Below are positions 35,674 to 45,427 of a DNA stretch of 64,000 nt, in pieces. Source of the stretch: an uncultured Gammaproteobacteria bacterium. Its GTDB lineage: Bacteria > Pseudomonadota > Gammaproteobacteria > HyVt-429. The notes beneath the pieces are model-generated. The model was not told the DNA's origin, ran no database searches, and was given only the letters and a program-made list of their open reading frames with translations. The position numbers and the translations under genes were made by a program. The first letter of the stretch is position 1. Each line of letters begins with the position of its first letter. The stretch covers positions 1 to 64,000 of the forward strand of contig CAMYOD010000015.1 in NCBI GenBank assembly GCA_947259975.1, given 5' to 3'.

Positions 35674-36522
35674 ATGTCGTTCAATACCCTCATCACTCCC
35701 CAGGAACTCGCCGACCATCTGAACGACCCGAACTGGGTCGTTTTTGATTGCCGGTTTACGCTTACTGATCAAGCTGCGGGGCGCAAGGCCTACCTGAAGG
35801 GACATATCCCGGGGGCACGTTACGCCCATCTCGAGGACGATCTTTCATCGCCGGCAGCCGTCGCAACCGGTCGGCATCCGTTGCCGGAGCCGAGCCGGCT
35901 GGCGGAGAAGTTGGCGGCGTGGGGAGTTGGCAATACCAGCCAGGTGGTGGTCTACGATGATGTGTTCGGCGCCATCGCGGCGCGGATGTGGTGGCTGCTG
36001 CGTTGGTTGGGCCACGATGCGGTCGCGCTACTGGACGGGGGCTTCCCCCGATGGCAACGCGAAGGCTTTCCCGTGACCGACGAAATGCCTGAGATCGCGC
36101 GCAGCGAGTTTCATGCAACGGTTAATGACGAGCTCTGGGTCGATAGCGCTGCTGTGGAACACATGATCGCGACCCGGGCGGGTACATTGATCGATGCCCG
36201 TGCCGAGGAACGCTTTTTCGGCGACATCGAGCCTCTCGATAAAGTTGCAGGCCATGTGCCCCGTGCCGTCAATCTGCCGTATGACGACAATCTTGCCTTC
36301 AGTGGCAATTTTCTCGATGCCGAAGAGTTACGCGAGCAATTCGAGGAGCTGATGCAAGGACGGTCGGCGAACGACGTCATGCACATGTGTGGTTCCGGCG
36401 TGACCGCCTGCCACAATATCCTCGCCATGGAGTTTGCAGGATTGACAGGGTCGCGCCTCTACGTGGGCTCCTGGAGCGAATGGATCGCCGATCCGGCACG
36501 GCCGATCGCAACGGGAGAATAA
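35674..36522 (+). CDS. SseA-type sulfurtransferase (two rhodanese domains)
   Basis: A 282-residue protein with an inactive N-terminal rhodanese domain and a C-terminal domain whose active loop is CGSGVTAC with nucleophile C239. This loop is typical of 3-mercaptopyruvate sulfurtransferases rather than thiosulfate rhodaneses. It could feed sulfane sulfur into the DsrEFH-DsrC relay. The hairpin repeat separates it from the DsrC-like gene. Confidence 0.9.
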   Translation: MSFNTLITPQELADHLNDPNWVVFDCRFTLTDQAAGRKAYLKGHIPGARYAHLEDDLSSPAAVATGRHPLPEPSRLAEKLAAWGVGNTSQVVVYDDVFGAIAARMWWLLRWLGHDAVALLDGGFPRWQREGFPVTDEMPEIARSEFHATVNDELWVDSAAVEHMIATRAGTLIDARAEERFFGDIEPLDKVAGHVPRAVNLPYDDNLAFSGNFLDAEELREQFEELMQGRSANDVMHMCGSGVTACHNILAMEFAGLTGSRLYVGSWSEWIADPARPIATGE

Positions 36523-36634
36523 GAGTAAAGAGCAAAGAAAAAAGTAAAACCGCCCAAGACTTCTAAGTGCGCGGGTGTTGAGGTCTCGGTTTTCTTTTCT
36601 CTTTTTTCTTTCCTCTTTTCTCTCGCTCGGCTTG
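36515..36634. repeat. Long purine/pyrimidine hairpin between convergent genes
   Basis: The left arm (36515-36552) is GA-rich, with GAGCAAAGAAAAAAGTAAAACCG, read here as units around AAAGA. The right arm (36595-36634) is the CT-rich imperfect reverse complement. The sulfurtransferase stop codon lies inside the left arm. It may serve as a two-way terminator between the sulfurtransferase and the hydroxylase gene, or be a mobile hairpin like the CAAG-rich ones. Confidence 0.55.
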
Positions 36635-36636
36635 AT

Positions 36637-37308
36637 TCAGATCTCCGACCACATACGCACCAGGTTGACGTAGGCGTGGTCCACCTGGGCGGTCTCCGGC
36701 GCCTCCGGCTGTTCCCGCAGCAGGGCCTCGCGCGCCTGATGCAGTTCGTAAAGCAGCTCGCGGCGTGCTGGATCACGGACCGCGCTTTGCACCCAGGTCA
36801 CGGCCACCAGACGCTCACCGCGAGTGACCTCGGCGACATGATGGAGGCTCGAGGCGGGATACATCACGGCGTCGCCGGCCGGCAGTTTAACCTCATTGCT
36901 CCCGAAGCTTGTGCGTATCATCAATTCGCCACCGTCATAGTCCTGCGGCGGGCTCAGGAATATGCTGATGGCGATGTCGGATCGGTAGGGGGTATCGGCC
37001 TGCATGATGGGGTCGTCGATATGATCCCCGTAGGCCATACCGGTCCGATAACGGGCATAGTAGGGCGCGGCGACGCGTAGCGGCATGGCCGCGGCACGGT
37101 ACGTGGGATGAGCCACCAACGCCCCCATCACGGTTTCGTTCAGCTGCTGGATGCCCATGGCGCGCACATTGACTTCCTCGTTGCGTTTTACCCGCCGTGC
37201 CGCCAGACCCGCGGACAGTTTGCCGTCGACGAAATCGGCGTCTGCCAGCAGTTGGCGGGTGCGCTCGAGTTGTTGTGTGTTAAGGACACCTGCGATTGTC
37301 AAAAGCAT
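36637..37308 (-). CDS. PKHD-type Fe(II)/2-oxoglutarate hydroxylase (PiuC/YbiX-like)
   Basis: A 223-residue protein. The start MLLTIAGVLNTQQLERTRQLL and the double-stranded beta-helix with YGDHIDDPIM (H and D ligands), GELMI and SSLHHVAEVTRGERLVAVTW (distal His and 2-oxoglutarate Arg) match this family. PiuC genes usually lie beside iron-uptake receptors; none is here. Expressed opposite to its neighbours. Confidence 0.9.
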   Translation of the reverse strand: MLLTIAGVLNTQQLERTRQLLADADFVDGKLSAGLAARRVKRNEEVNVRAMGIQQLNETVMGALVAHPTYRAAAMPLRVAAPYYARYRTGMAYGDHIDDPIMQADTPYRSDIAISIFLSPPQDYDGGELMIRTSFGSNEVKLPAGDAVMYPASSLHHVAEVTRGERLVAVTWVQSAVRDPARRELLYELHQAREALLREQPEAPETAQVDHAYVNLVRMWSEI

Positions 37309-37545
37309 CGTAACTTCCCATAACGGCGACGCGGGGCCGGTCGAGACCCCCGGGGACGCGGCGTATCTTATTAGAAACGGGCGGTCTTCGCGACGCGGGG
37401 CCGCCGGCGACGCGAGAGACGAATGGAATCGCGGGCAACGACGGGAAGTCTTTTCAAAAGGCGTCCGGTCGGGTAATATATTAGGATTCGCTTATTTTCG
37501 ATCGAATACCTTATTAACAATTGTTTGTCCGAGGAGCAGCAGTCC

Positions 37546-37743
37546 ATGAACCGCGACTACTATGATGCGATCTCCAAGATGGAAAAGGCCGGCGTTGATC
37601 GTGAATACATCAATGGCTGGGCCTGTGGTTTTCTGAAAAACCCCAAGCGTGAGGAACAACGTATCACGGAGGCGTACGATGCCGGCTATAGCGACGGGGA
37701 AGAGCAGAACGCTGAGAATTTTCAGTCCTGGGCGGGTAAGTAA
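37546..37743 (+). CDS. Small acidic protein, function unknown
   Basis: A 65-residue protein, MNRDYYDAISKMEKAGVDRE then YINGWACGFL and a polar end YDAGYSDGEEQNAENF. ATG 37546 is chosen because GAGGAG lies 11 nt upstream. An AT-rich stretch at about 37475-37520 is the likely promoter and an intrinsic terminator follows, so it appears to be a single-gene unit. I do not recognise the family. Confidence 0.65.
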   Translation: MNRDYYDAISKMEKAGVDREYINGWACGFLKNPKREEQRITEAYDAGYSDGEEQNAENFQSWAGK

Positions 37744-37790
37744 CGCCGCGACGTCCCCGCGTGAGTCCCTTGGGGCGAATCGCGCCACCT

Positions 37791-37830
37791 AAAAGGCAGG
37801 CAAGTTTATCTTGGCTGCCTTTTTTGTTTT
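37791..37830 (+). terminator. Intrinsic terminator
   Basis: AAAAGGCAG (37791-37799) pairs with CTGCCTTTT (37815-37823), with an inner CAAG/CTTG pairing and a TTTAT-type loop. The stem runs straight into a T-rich tail. It ends the small gene at 37546-37743. Confidence 0.85.
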
Positions 37831-37898
37831 CGGTGCCAGCTTGATTGATCTGGACACCGCCTGGCACCGGCGCTCGGAAATGAAATAAAGGACATCGC

Positions 37899-38522
37899 AT
37901 GCCTGCATCTCACGACCGGTCCGGCCATCCGCCCGGGGGGCGCTTGACGGAGATCAAGCCATCCAGCTTCATTTACGCCTTGCCGGGGGCGTTACCCGGT
38001 GATGTATGTCGCGAGATGGTGCGCCGTTTCGAGGCCAGCCCCGACCAGCAATACCAGGGGCGCCTGGGCCAGGACCAGGCTCAGGAGACCTCGATCAAGC
38101 GTTCGACGGATCTGCGTATCAGCGGCAACGAAGACTGGCGTGATATTGACCGACAGCTGTTTCAATCCCTCGGCGCCGCACTCAAACTCATGGCGCAGGA
38201 CTTCCCGTTCTTTGCCGTCAATCGTTTCAAGGATGAAGGCTACAATATGCAGCGCACCCAGGCCGGCGAGTTTTATCACTGGCATGTGGATGGTGGACCG
38301 GGCGCATTCAGTCAACGACAACTGGTCGCCCTCTGGTATCTGAATGACGTGCCGGGTCCGGGCGGCGAGACCGAGTTTGCACTGCAGGAGATCAAGGTTG
38401 CCCCGGAGGAGGGTAAGCTTGTGCTGTTTCCGCCGTTCTGGACCCACATCCATCGTGGTGTGACTCTGGAGCAGGGGGTGAAATACATTGCAACCACGTG
38501 GGTCTGCTTCGCGGATTCATGA
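37899..38522 (+). CDS. 2-oxoglutarate/Fe(II) oxygenase, prolyl 4-hydroxylase-like
   Basis: A 207-residue protein. The beta-helix core has FYHWHVDGGPG with the HxD iron ligands and LVLFPPFWTHIHRGVTLEQGVKYIATTW with the distal His and a Lys for 2-oxoglutarate. GGETEF is the usual strand between them. It is the third oxygenase of this superfamily within 6 kb. Substrate unknown. Confidence 0.85.
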   Translation: MPASHDRSGHPPGGRLTEIKPSSFIYALPGALPGDVCREMVRRFEASPDQQYQGRLGQDQAQETSIKRSTDLRISGNEDWRDIDRQLFQSLGAALKLMAQDFPFFAVNRFKDEGYNMQRTQAGEFYHWHVDGGPGAFSQRQLVALWYLNDVPGPGGETEFALQEIKVAPEEGKLVLFPPFWTHIHRGVTLEQGVKYIATTWVCFADS

Positions 38523-38577
38523 TCTTTCCGAAAATTCCTTTTGTATCGCCGCCGCCGCCATCGCGTTAGATTTTAGT

Positions 38578-39291
38578 TTGCTTATCGCGCTCCTCACTGT
38601 GGTTTGCGCCATCACCTACACGTTCGAGATTGTCTTCGGGCTGGCAGGCACCATTATGATGTTGACGGTCATGAGCCTGCTGATGGATACCAAGACCCTG
38701 GTGATCTATTCAGTCATGCCCCAGATCATGGTCGCGACTATCGGCCTGGTGCGTTCACCGAAAACCGTCCGAATGCCGGTGTTGGCACGTATGCTCGGTT
38801 TTGCGGTACTCGGTGCCTGCGTCGGCTTGTACCTGTTCTATTACTTTACGACGTCCATTTTCGAAGTCCTGCTGGCCAGCGCCATCACGCTCTTTGGCCT
38901 CTACCTCGTGCTGGCGCCGCGTCAGCTACGTATCAGCCCGGTCTCCGCGCATGCGCTCGACACGGTGGCCGGCGCGTCCCAGGCTCTTTTCGGCATCAGC
39001 GGTCCGGTCGCGATGACCCGGTTGCTGTCCACCTTCGACGAGAAAATTGTGGTGCGCAATTATGCACTGGCGTTTTTTCTGGCCATGAATCTGTTTCGAC
39101 TGGGCGGGTATCTGGTGAATCAGACCATTACGCCAGAGGTGGGAAAGATGATGCTGGTTTCGGCGCCGGTGTTGCTGGCAACGCTGTGGTACAGCAATCA
39201 CCTGCATTTCAAGGTGAACGAGACGTTATTCCGCCGCGTCGTTTCCTGGATCATCCTGCTGGGCGGGCTATCGCTTTTCTTTACGCAATAA
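38578..39291 (+). CDS. TauE/SafE (TSUP) family permease
   Basis: About 237 residues with seven to eight membrane helices and the TSUP-like FEIVFGLAGTIMML N-terminal segment and a duplicated half. TSUP proteins export sulfite, sulfoacetate or other anions. Near a sulfite-producing dsr locus a sulfite exporter is plausible but unproven. The start is unclear: no ATG or GTG fits, and TTG 38578 leaves the family N-terminus slightly short, while TTG 38488 overlaps the previous gene. Confidence 0.7.
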   Translation: MLIALLTVVCAITYTFEIVFGLAGTIMMLTVMSLLMDTKTLVIYSVMPQIMVATIGLVRSPKTVRMPVLARMLGFAVLGACVGLYLFYYFTTSIFEVLLASAITLFGLYLVLAPRQLRISPVSAHALDTVAGASQALFGISGPVAMTRLLSTFDEKIVVRNYALAFFLAMNLFRLGGYLVNQTITPEVGKMMLVSAPVLLATLWYSNHLHFKVNETLFRRVVSWIILLGGLSLFFTQ

Positions 39292-39302
39292 TCGGGTACG
39301 GG

Positions 39303-39731
39303 TTACGAAGCGCTTTCGGCCCGCGCATACCATTTCTTTGCCTCTTCCGCGTCCTGTGCCACGCCCTGGCCCTGCTCGTACATCATACCCAGCACCATCT
39401 GCGAGCCGGCGAGACCCTGGTCGGCGGCTTTGCGGAACCACTCGGCGGCCCGCGCCTCGTCTTTCTCGATGCACTCACCATGCAAGTACATAAAACCGAG
39501 ACCGTGTTGCGCCACGGCCAGATCCTGATCCGCCGCGGCCTGCATCCACTTGCGCGCGTAGTCCTCGTTTTTCACCAGGCCCAATCCGTTCTGGTACATG
39601 ATGGCAAGCCGGTACTGGGCGTCGGCATTGCCTTCCTCTGCCAGCGCCGAAAGCAGCTGCTTCGCGCGGGTCCATTCCTTGGCTTCAAATGCGGCCAGGC
39701 CACTGGCCAGTTCCATATCTAACTCTGACAT
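39303..39731 (-). CDS. Sel1-repeat (TPR-like) protein
   Basis: A 142-residue protein with three to four Sel1 repeats, for example AQYRLAIMYQNGLGLVKNED, AQHGLGFMYLHG and SQMVLGMMYEQGQGVAQD. There is no signal peptide, so it is probably a cytoplasmic protein-interaction module. It is alone on its strand here. Confidence 0.88.
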   Translation of the reverse strand: MSELDMELASGLAAFEAKEWTRAKQLLSALAEEGNADAQYRLAIMYQNGLGLVKNEDYARKWMQAAADQDLAVAQHGLGFMYLHGECIEKDEARAAEWFRKAADQGLAGSQMVLGMMYEQGQGVAQDAEEAKKWYARAESAS

Positions 39732-39790
39732 TGGTGTGCTCCGAAGGGGATGGGAGATTCAATAGGCGTTAGATGGGTATGCCAGATAAG

Positions 39791-39882
39791 AGTTTCAAGT
39801 TTCAAGTTGCAAGTTGCAAGGAAAACCGGCTTGTGCCGGTGTTTTGTTCCCTTGCATCTTGCACCTTGTAACTTGTACCTCG
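39791..39882. repeat. Long hairpin repeat with CAAG-rich arms (copy 2)
   Basis: The left arm (39791-39821) is AGTTTCAAGTTTCAAGTTGC and onward. The right arm (39849-39882) includes CTTGCACCTTGTAACTTG. An inner perfect hairpin, ACCGGC-TTGT-GCCGGT, caps the structure. It shares the CAAG-unit arms of the element at 35555-35669. Confidence 0.75.
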
Positions 39883-39936
39883 TAGACAATGCTATAGAAT
39901 CGAGACCCATTTTTGGACAGAAACCCCCAATTGACC

Positions 39937-40500
39937 ATGATCTTTTACACCGTAATTGAAGGCCGCGTGCATGAAATGGACGTGCCCCAGAATGTGATCG
40001 ACGAGGGTGGCGAATTTTACGATCGCATGGACCGGGACATGGACGGCGGCTGGCAGATGAGCCGTGAATGGATCGAGCATCCGGACACCCTCAATCGTTG
40101 CCAGATCGCCGCGGATCGGATTGTGACCGCCATGACCAACGGCAAGGAAACCCTGGCCCATCTGATGGCGGGCTATATTATGACTCGCATGCCCAATGCC
40201 GCGGGTGTGCAGGTGGACACCTCGGGGGAGATGCTGAACAACGCGGTCATTACCGCGAATGAGTTGCAGCAGCGCAGCCGGCCGGTGACCCGCGCCGAGG
40301 CACGGGAGCAGGCAGAGAAGGAAGTGGCACAGGTCTTCAAAATCGGCAAGGCCTATCGCTATGCGACCTACGATCGCCTACGACGCACCTGGGTCGAATC
40401 GGAAACATTTGTCGCTGAGGCGCAGGCCGAGGCGGCCCGCGAGACCAGTGTCGACAGTCGCCTGGAGGAGTTGATGCAGACCCGGGTCTGGGTGGGTTAG
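39937..40500 (+). CDS. Conserved-looking protein, function unknown
   Basis: About 187 residues, soluble, starting MIFYTVIEGRVHEMDVPQNV and rich in charged helices at the C-terminus (RAEAREQAEKEVAQVFKIGK). No cysteine cluster, membrane segment or catalytic motif is visible. ATG 39937 is preferred over TTG 39913 by position. The hairpin repeat lies in its upstream region. I do not recognise the family. Confidence 0.65.
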   Translation: MIFYTVIEGRVHEMDVPQNVIDEGGEFYDRMDRDMDGGWQMSREWIEHPDTLNRCQIAADRIVTAMTNGKETLAHLMAGYIMTRMPNAAGVQVDTSGEMLNNAVITANELQQRSRPVTRAEAREQAEKEVAQVFKIGKAYRYATYDRLRRTWVESETFVAEAQAEAARETSVDSRLEELMQTRVWVG

Positions 40501-40545
40501 CGCAGCCCGATCGGCGGTCTTTAGCGGGCCACGACCACGGGTCAG

Positions 40546-41589
40546 TTAGTTCAGACTGGCGCGGTGAGTTTCCTCGATGATGTGCGCGGTGTCGTGCCCG
40601 TGACTTCGATATTGATTCAGTATGGTGTGCGCGGCCCCACGCCACTGTTCCTCGCCTTCACAAACTGCATCTTGCAGGGCACGTAGCCTGCCGCTGTCGA
40701 CCCACTCGTTGTAGGCGTTGAACGCCTCAGGAAAGAGGGCGCGACGAAGCCCTGTGAAATTACCAAAGTAGAAATGCAGCGCGGCCGCATTCTCACGTTC
40801 CAGCAGCGCGGGCAAGGTGGACATACAGTCCGCCAAGTTGTCCCGTACCGCTCGCACGATGTGTTCCGCCTGCGAGGGCGCGATTGCCACGATCATGTCC
40901 TCCCATTCGGGGCCCAGCACGCTTCCGGCGGCGACCTCACCGAGTTCGTGCAGCACCAGACTTTCCATTTCATTTTCTGTCATGCGCTCGAGTAGCTCCT
41001 CGATGTCGTCACAGCCGGTATAGGCGTCCATGGCGCGTTTGACGGGATTATTCTCCGACTTGCTCCAGCGGGATTCCTCGATGCGCTCCCAGATAAACCG
41101 GCGCACGGATTCCTGACGCACAAAAATCATGCCGTTCAGGCTCATGGCGGGTGGCGCGACGAGATCGCGGGCGTATTCGCAGGATGAAATCAGGACGCTG
41201 ACGCCGTCACGCTGTTCGTGCTTGAGGAGACCGCCGAGCAGAAAATGGGGTTTATGAAACAGCCCATAGCCGCTGCTGTAGACATAGCCCTGCGGTATGA
41301 GTTCTCGATTGATGGCCTCCGCGTCGAAGGGGTCAACGCTGGCGTCGGCAAGTGGTACGTGGCGATAACGCCTGGATTCAAATTCCTCCCAGGCCTGTTC
41401 CCGTTCGACGAGCCAGTCTCCCAGCTCCGCGCGCGACAGATCGCAGGAGAAGGGTAGCTCATTCTCCCAGCGGAAATATTCCCGCATTTTGAGGAGAAAG
41501 GTGCACATCGAATAGTTACGCGCGAAGCGCGCATCCGAGATGTGACAATTCTCCTGTACGGTCGAAATCAGTCGGCCGAAATTCACCAT
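40546..41589 (-). CDS. Conserved soluble protein, possibly Sfum_1244-type, function unknown
   Basis: A 347-residue protein starting MVNFGRLISTVQENCHISDA, then RNYSMCTFLLKMREYFRWE. It is soluble and mostly helical with an acidic middle. The N-terminal pattern recalls a family named after Sfum_1244 from memory, not checked. Its size is like DsrS, the protein usually encoded after dsrR, but the sequence does not resemble what I know of DsrS. Confidence 0.65.
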   Translation of the reverse strand: MVNFGRLISTVQENCHISDARFARNYSMCTFLLKMREYFRWENELPFSCDLSRAELGDWLVEREQAWEEFESRRYRHVPLADASVDPFDAEAINRELIPQGYVYSSGYGLFHKPHFLLGGLLKHEQRDGVSVLISSCEYARDLVAPPAMSLNGMIFVRQESVRRFIWERIEESRWSKSENNPVKRAMDAYTGCDDIEELLERMTENEMESLVLHELGEVAAGSVLGPEWEDMIVAIAPSQAEHIVRAVRDNLADCMSTLPALLERENAAALHFYFGNFTGLRRALFPEAFNAYNEWVDSGRLRALQDAVCEGEEQWRGAAHTILNQYRSHGHDTAHIIEETHRASLN

Positions 41590-41970
41590 GGCGAACTACC
41601 TGATTCACTTAATATATTTTTAACACGAGCGACGCGGGACCGCCAGGACGCATCGCGGCAAGTGGTCTTTTTAGGTTGTTTTTCGCGGCGGCCGGGATCC
41701 GGCCAAGCGTCGTCCGGCCCCATTTTTGCAGCGCAAGGCCGCGATTCGAGCGCTACAGGGAGGTAGCGCGAGATTAAGCGCGGCGGATGTCCAGCCGGCG
41801 CGAATCGTGCGCGCGAATTGATCCACTGACCGCCGGCAGCCCAGGGCATGGTCTCCGGCCGGGGCGCGTATTAGAATACGGCGCCCAATGACCCCGCGGC
41901 CGTTGGGGATTAGCTTACCCGCCGCCCGTCGCCCTCGACGCGGGGCTGGCGGGGTCCGGTGGACGAAGAT
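41590..41970. other. Intergenic region with a short palindrome
   Basis: About 380 bases without a supported gene. Near the right end GGCGCGTATT (41863-41872) faces AATACGGCGCC (41875-41885) across a 2-bp centre, with one bulged base. This could be an operator for the next gene. I see no RNA gene or insertion sequence here. Confidence 0.4.
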
Positions 41971-42573
41971 ATGGCACTCCGACTTAAGACAAAATTTCAC
42001 AAATCCAAGCGCGAACGCCCGCCGCGGCGACGCGGCGAGGGGCGGCGCGAAAAGACCCTGGAGCAGCGCGCCGGTGTGGTCGGCTACAACATCTGGAAGG
42101 CGGCCTTTGCCCGTTTTCAGAACATGGAAAAAGCGGGTTTTCGCTTCGATTCGGACGACCAGATCCTCGCCGTGATGACAGAATTGGTCGCCTTCATGGT
42201 ACAGATTACGGATCGGCTCGTGTATGAACAGCTGGATGAGACGGAACGCAAGCTGCTGATCACCGGAGCCACCAGCAAGCTCATCGAGACCATGGAGAAT
42301 AATCTGCGCGAGGCGGCCACAGAGGTGCCGTCCGACTACCGGTCTCGGCTCATCGCTACCCTGAACCAGCGCTTTCAGGACTACGCCGAATTCGAGTACG
42401 ACGACACCGGTCCCGGCTACGGCTTCCTGCGATATTTCGGCGAGCGGGTGTTCAGCGCCATGGCTGGGGGCGACAATAAGTGGGCAATCGAACATGTGAT
42501 GGAAATCGAGGCGCCGGAAATACTCAAACTGGTCAAGAAAAGCGTCGGTGAGGTGCTCGGCGTACGGGTTTAG
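41971..42573 (+). CDS. Basic-to-acidic soluble protein, function unknown
   Basis: About 200 residues. The first 30 are very basic (KSKRERPPRRRGEGRREK), then a helical body (MTELVAFMVQITDRLVYEQLDETERKLL) with no cysteine and no membrane segment. The start may be GTG 41959 or ATG 41971. An AT-rich gap and prfB follow. The basic start could bind nucleic acid; this is only a guess. Confidence 0.65.
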   Translation: MALRLKTKFHKSKRERPPRRRGEGRREKTLEQRAGVVGYNIWKAAFARFQNMEKAGFRFDSDDQILAVMTELVAFMVQITDRLVYEQLDETERKLLITGATSKLIETMENNLREAATEVPSDYRSRLIATLNQRFQDYAEFEYDDTGPGYGFLRYFGERVFSAMAGGDNKWAIEHVMEIEAPEILKLVKKSVGEVLGVRV

Positions 42574-42613
42574 AAGAAGAATTAACTATATATTCTAACT
42601 AATTGTTTATTAG

Positions 42614-42619
42614 TATAAT
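42614..42619 (+). promoter_or_regulatory. Possible -10 box of the prfB promoter
   Basis: A perfect TATAAT lies in an AT-rich island (about 42583-42635) some 100 bp before prfB. The expected -35 region has only the weak TATTCT. The prfB-lysS pair most likely starts here. Confidence 0.35.
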
Positions 42620-42720
42620 ATTTTCTATCAATATCACGCACGACGGGGTGGCTGTGGGCAGCTGTGCAGGCGCCCGGCGACACCTCACGTGATTAACGCG
42701 GCAGACTGACAGCAGAATCC

Positions 42721-43819
42721 ATGGAACAACTTAACGCATTATTTCAGCAAATCGATGAGATGCGGGAGCGCGCCCACGTGCTCAGGGGGTATCTTTGACT
42801 ACGACAGTAAGCATGAGCGTCTTATCGAGGTCCAGCGCGAACTGGAGCAGCCGGATGTCTGGAACGAGCCGCAGCGAGCCCAGCAGCTGGGCCAGGAGCG
42901 AGCACAGCTCGAATCGGTAGTCGCGCTCTTTACGCGGCTGGATACCGGACTCGGCGATAATCGGGAACTGCTCGAGCTGGCGAGTGCCGAAGGTGATGCA
43001 GAGACGGTGGCCTCGGTCGCGTCGGACATCGCCGAATTGGACCGGGAACTGGCCGAGCTCGAGTTTCGCCGCATGTTTTCCGGCGAAATGGACAGCGAGA
43101 ACGCATTCATGGATATTCAGGCCGGATCCGGCGGCACCGAGGCGCAGGATTGGGCCAACATGTTGCTGCGTATGTACCTGCGCTGGGGCGAGCAGCATGG
43201 GTTCAAGACCGACATCATCGAGTTGTCCGAAGGTGAGGTCGCGGGCATCAAGAGCGCGACGATTAAATTTATTGGTGAATACGCCTACGGCTATCTGCGT
43301 ACGGAGACCGGTGTCCATCGCCTGGTGCGCAAGTCGCCCTTCGACTCGGGCAATCGGCGCCATACATCGTTTGCGTCGGTTTTTGTCTACCCGGAAATCG
43401 ATGAGGGGGTCGAGGTGGAGATCAATCCGGCGGATCTGCGCATCGATACCTACCGTGCGAGTGGCGCCGGTGGGCAGCATGTGAATCGAACTGATTCCGC
43501 GGTCAGAATTACGCATATGCCCAGTGGCATCGTTGTGCAGTGCCAGAATGACCGCTCGCAGCACCGCAACCGGGCGGAAGCCATGGCGATGTTGCGGGCG
43601 CGGCTCTATGAGCTTGAGATTCAACAGCGACGCGAGGAACAGCAACAAGTCGAGAGTGAAAAAGCCGACATCGGCTGGGGCAGTCAGATACGCTCGTATG
43701 TTCTGGACCAGTCACGGATCAAGGATTTGCGCACCAACATTGAGACCGGTAACACGCAGGCGGTGCTGGATGGTGATCTGGATATGTTTATCGAGGCGAG
43801 CCTCAAGGCCGGCATCTAA
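42721..43819 (+). CDS. prfB: Peptide chain release factor 2, made by +1 frameshift
   Basis: RF2 ends translation at UGA and UAA. The first part, 42721-42795, encodes [20 protein letters not shown] and five more residues, and stops at an in-frame TGA (42796-42798). Reading continues in the +1 frame from 42797 to 43819. The body has the class-1 GGQ motif in [18 protein letters not shown] and the family's [14 protein letters not shown] region. The frameshift feature is listed separately. It is followed 52 bp later by lysS. Confidence 0.96.
42784..42799 (+). other. Programmed +1 frameshift site of prfB
   Basis: The sequence AGG GGG TAT CTT TGA C has the Shine-Dalgarno-like AGGGGG three bases before the slippery CTT codon and the UGA-C stop context. 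When RF2 is scarce the ribosome slips from CTT into +1, so the protein controls its own level. Confidence 0.95.
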
Positions 43820-43871
43820 CTGCCAATAGTTACAGTTTGCAGAGTGAGTGGAAATAGATCGAAAGCGAAGC

Positions 43872-45371
<1,500 letters not shown>

Positions 45372-45427
45372 GCCGGTTGCACGATTACTTGCGTGCACCG
45401 GTGTCGGCAGTCGCCTGGATCCCGACC

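Noticed and set aside
40546..41589. DsrS
   Set aside because: The length is close, but the N-terminal sequence does not resemble DsrS as I know it, and the gene is far from dsrR.
42755..43819. prfB starting at the TTG/ATG near 42755 in one frame
   Set aside because: The conserved N-terminus and the programmed frameshift site show that the gene starts at 42721 in another frame.
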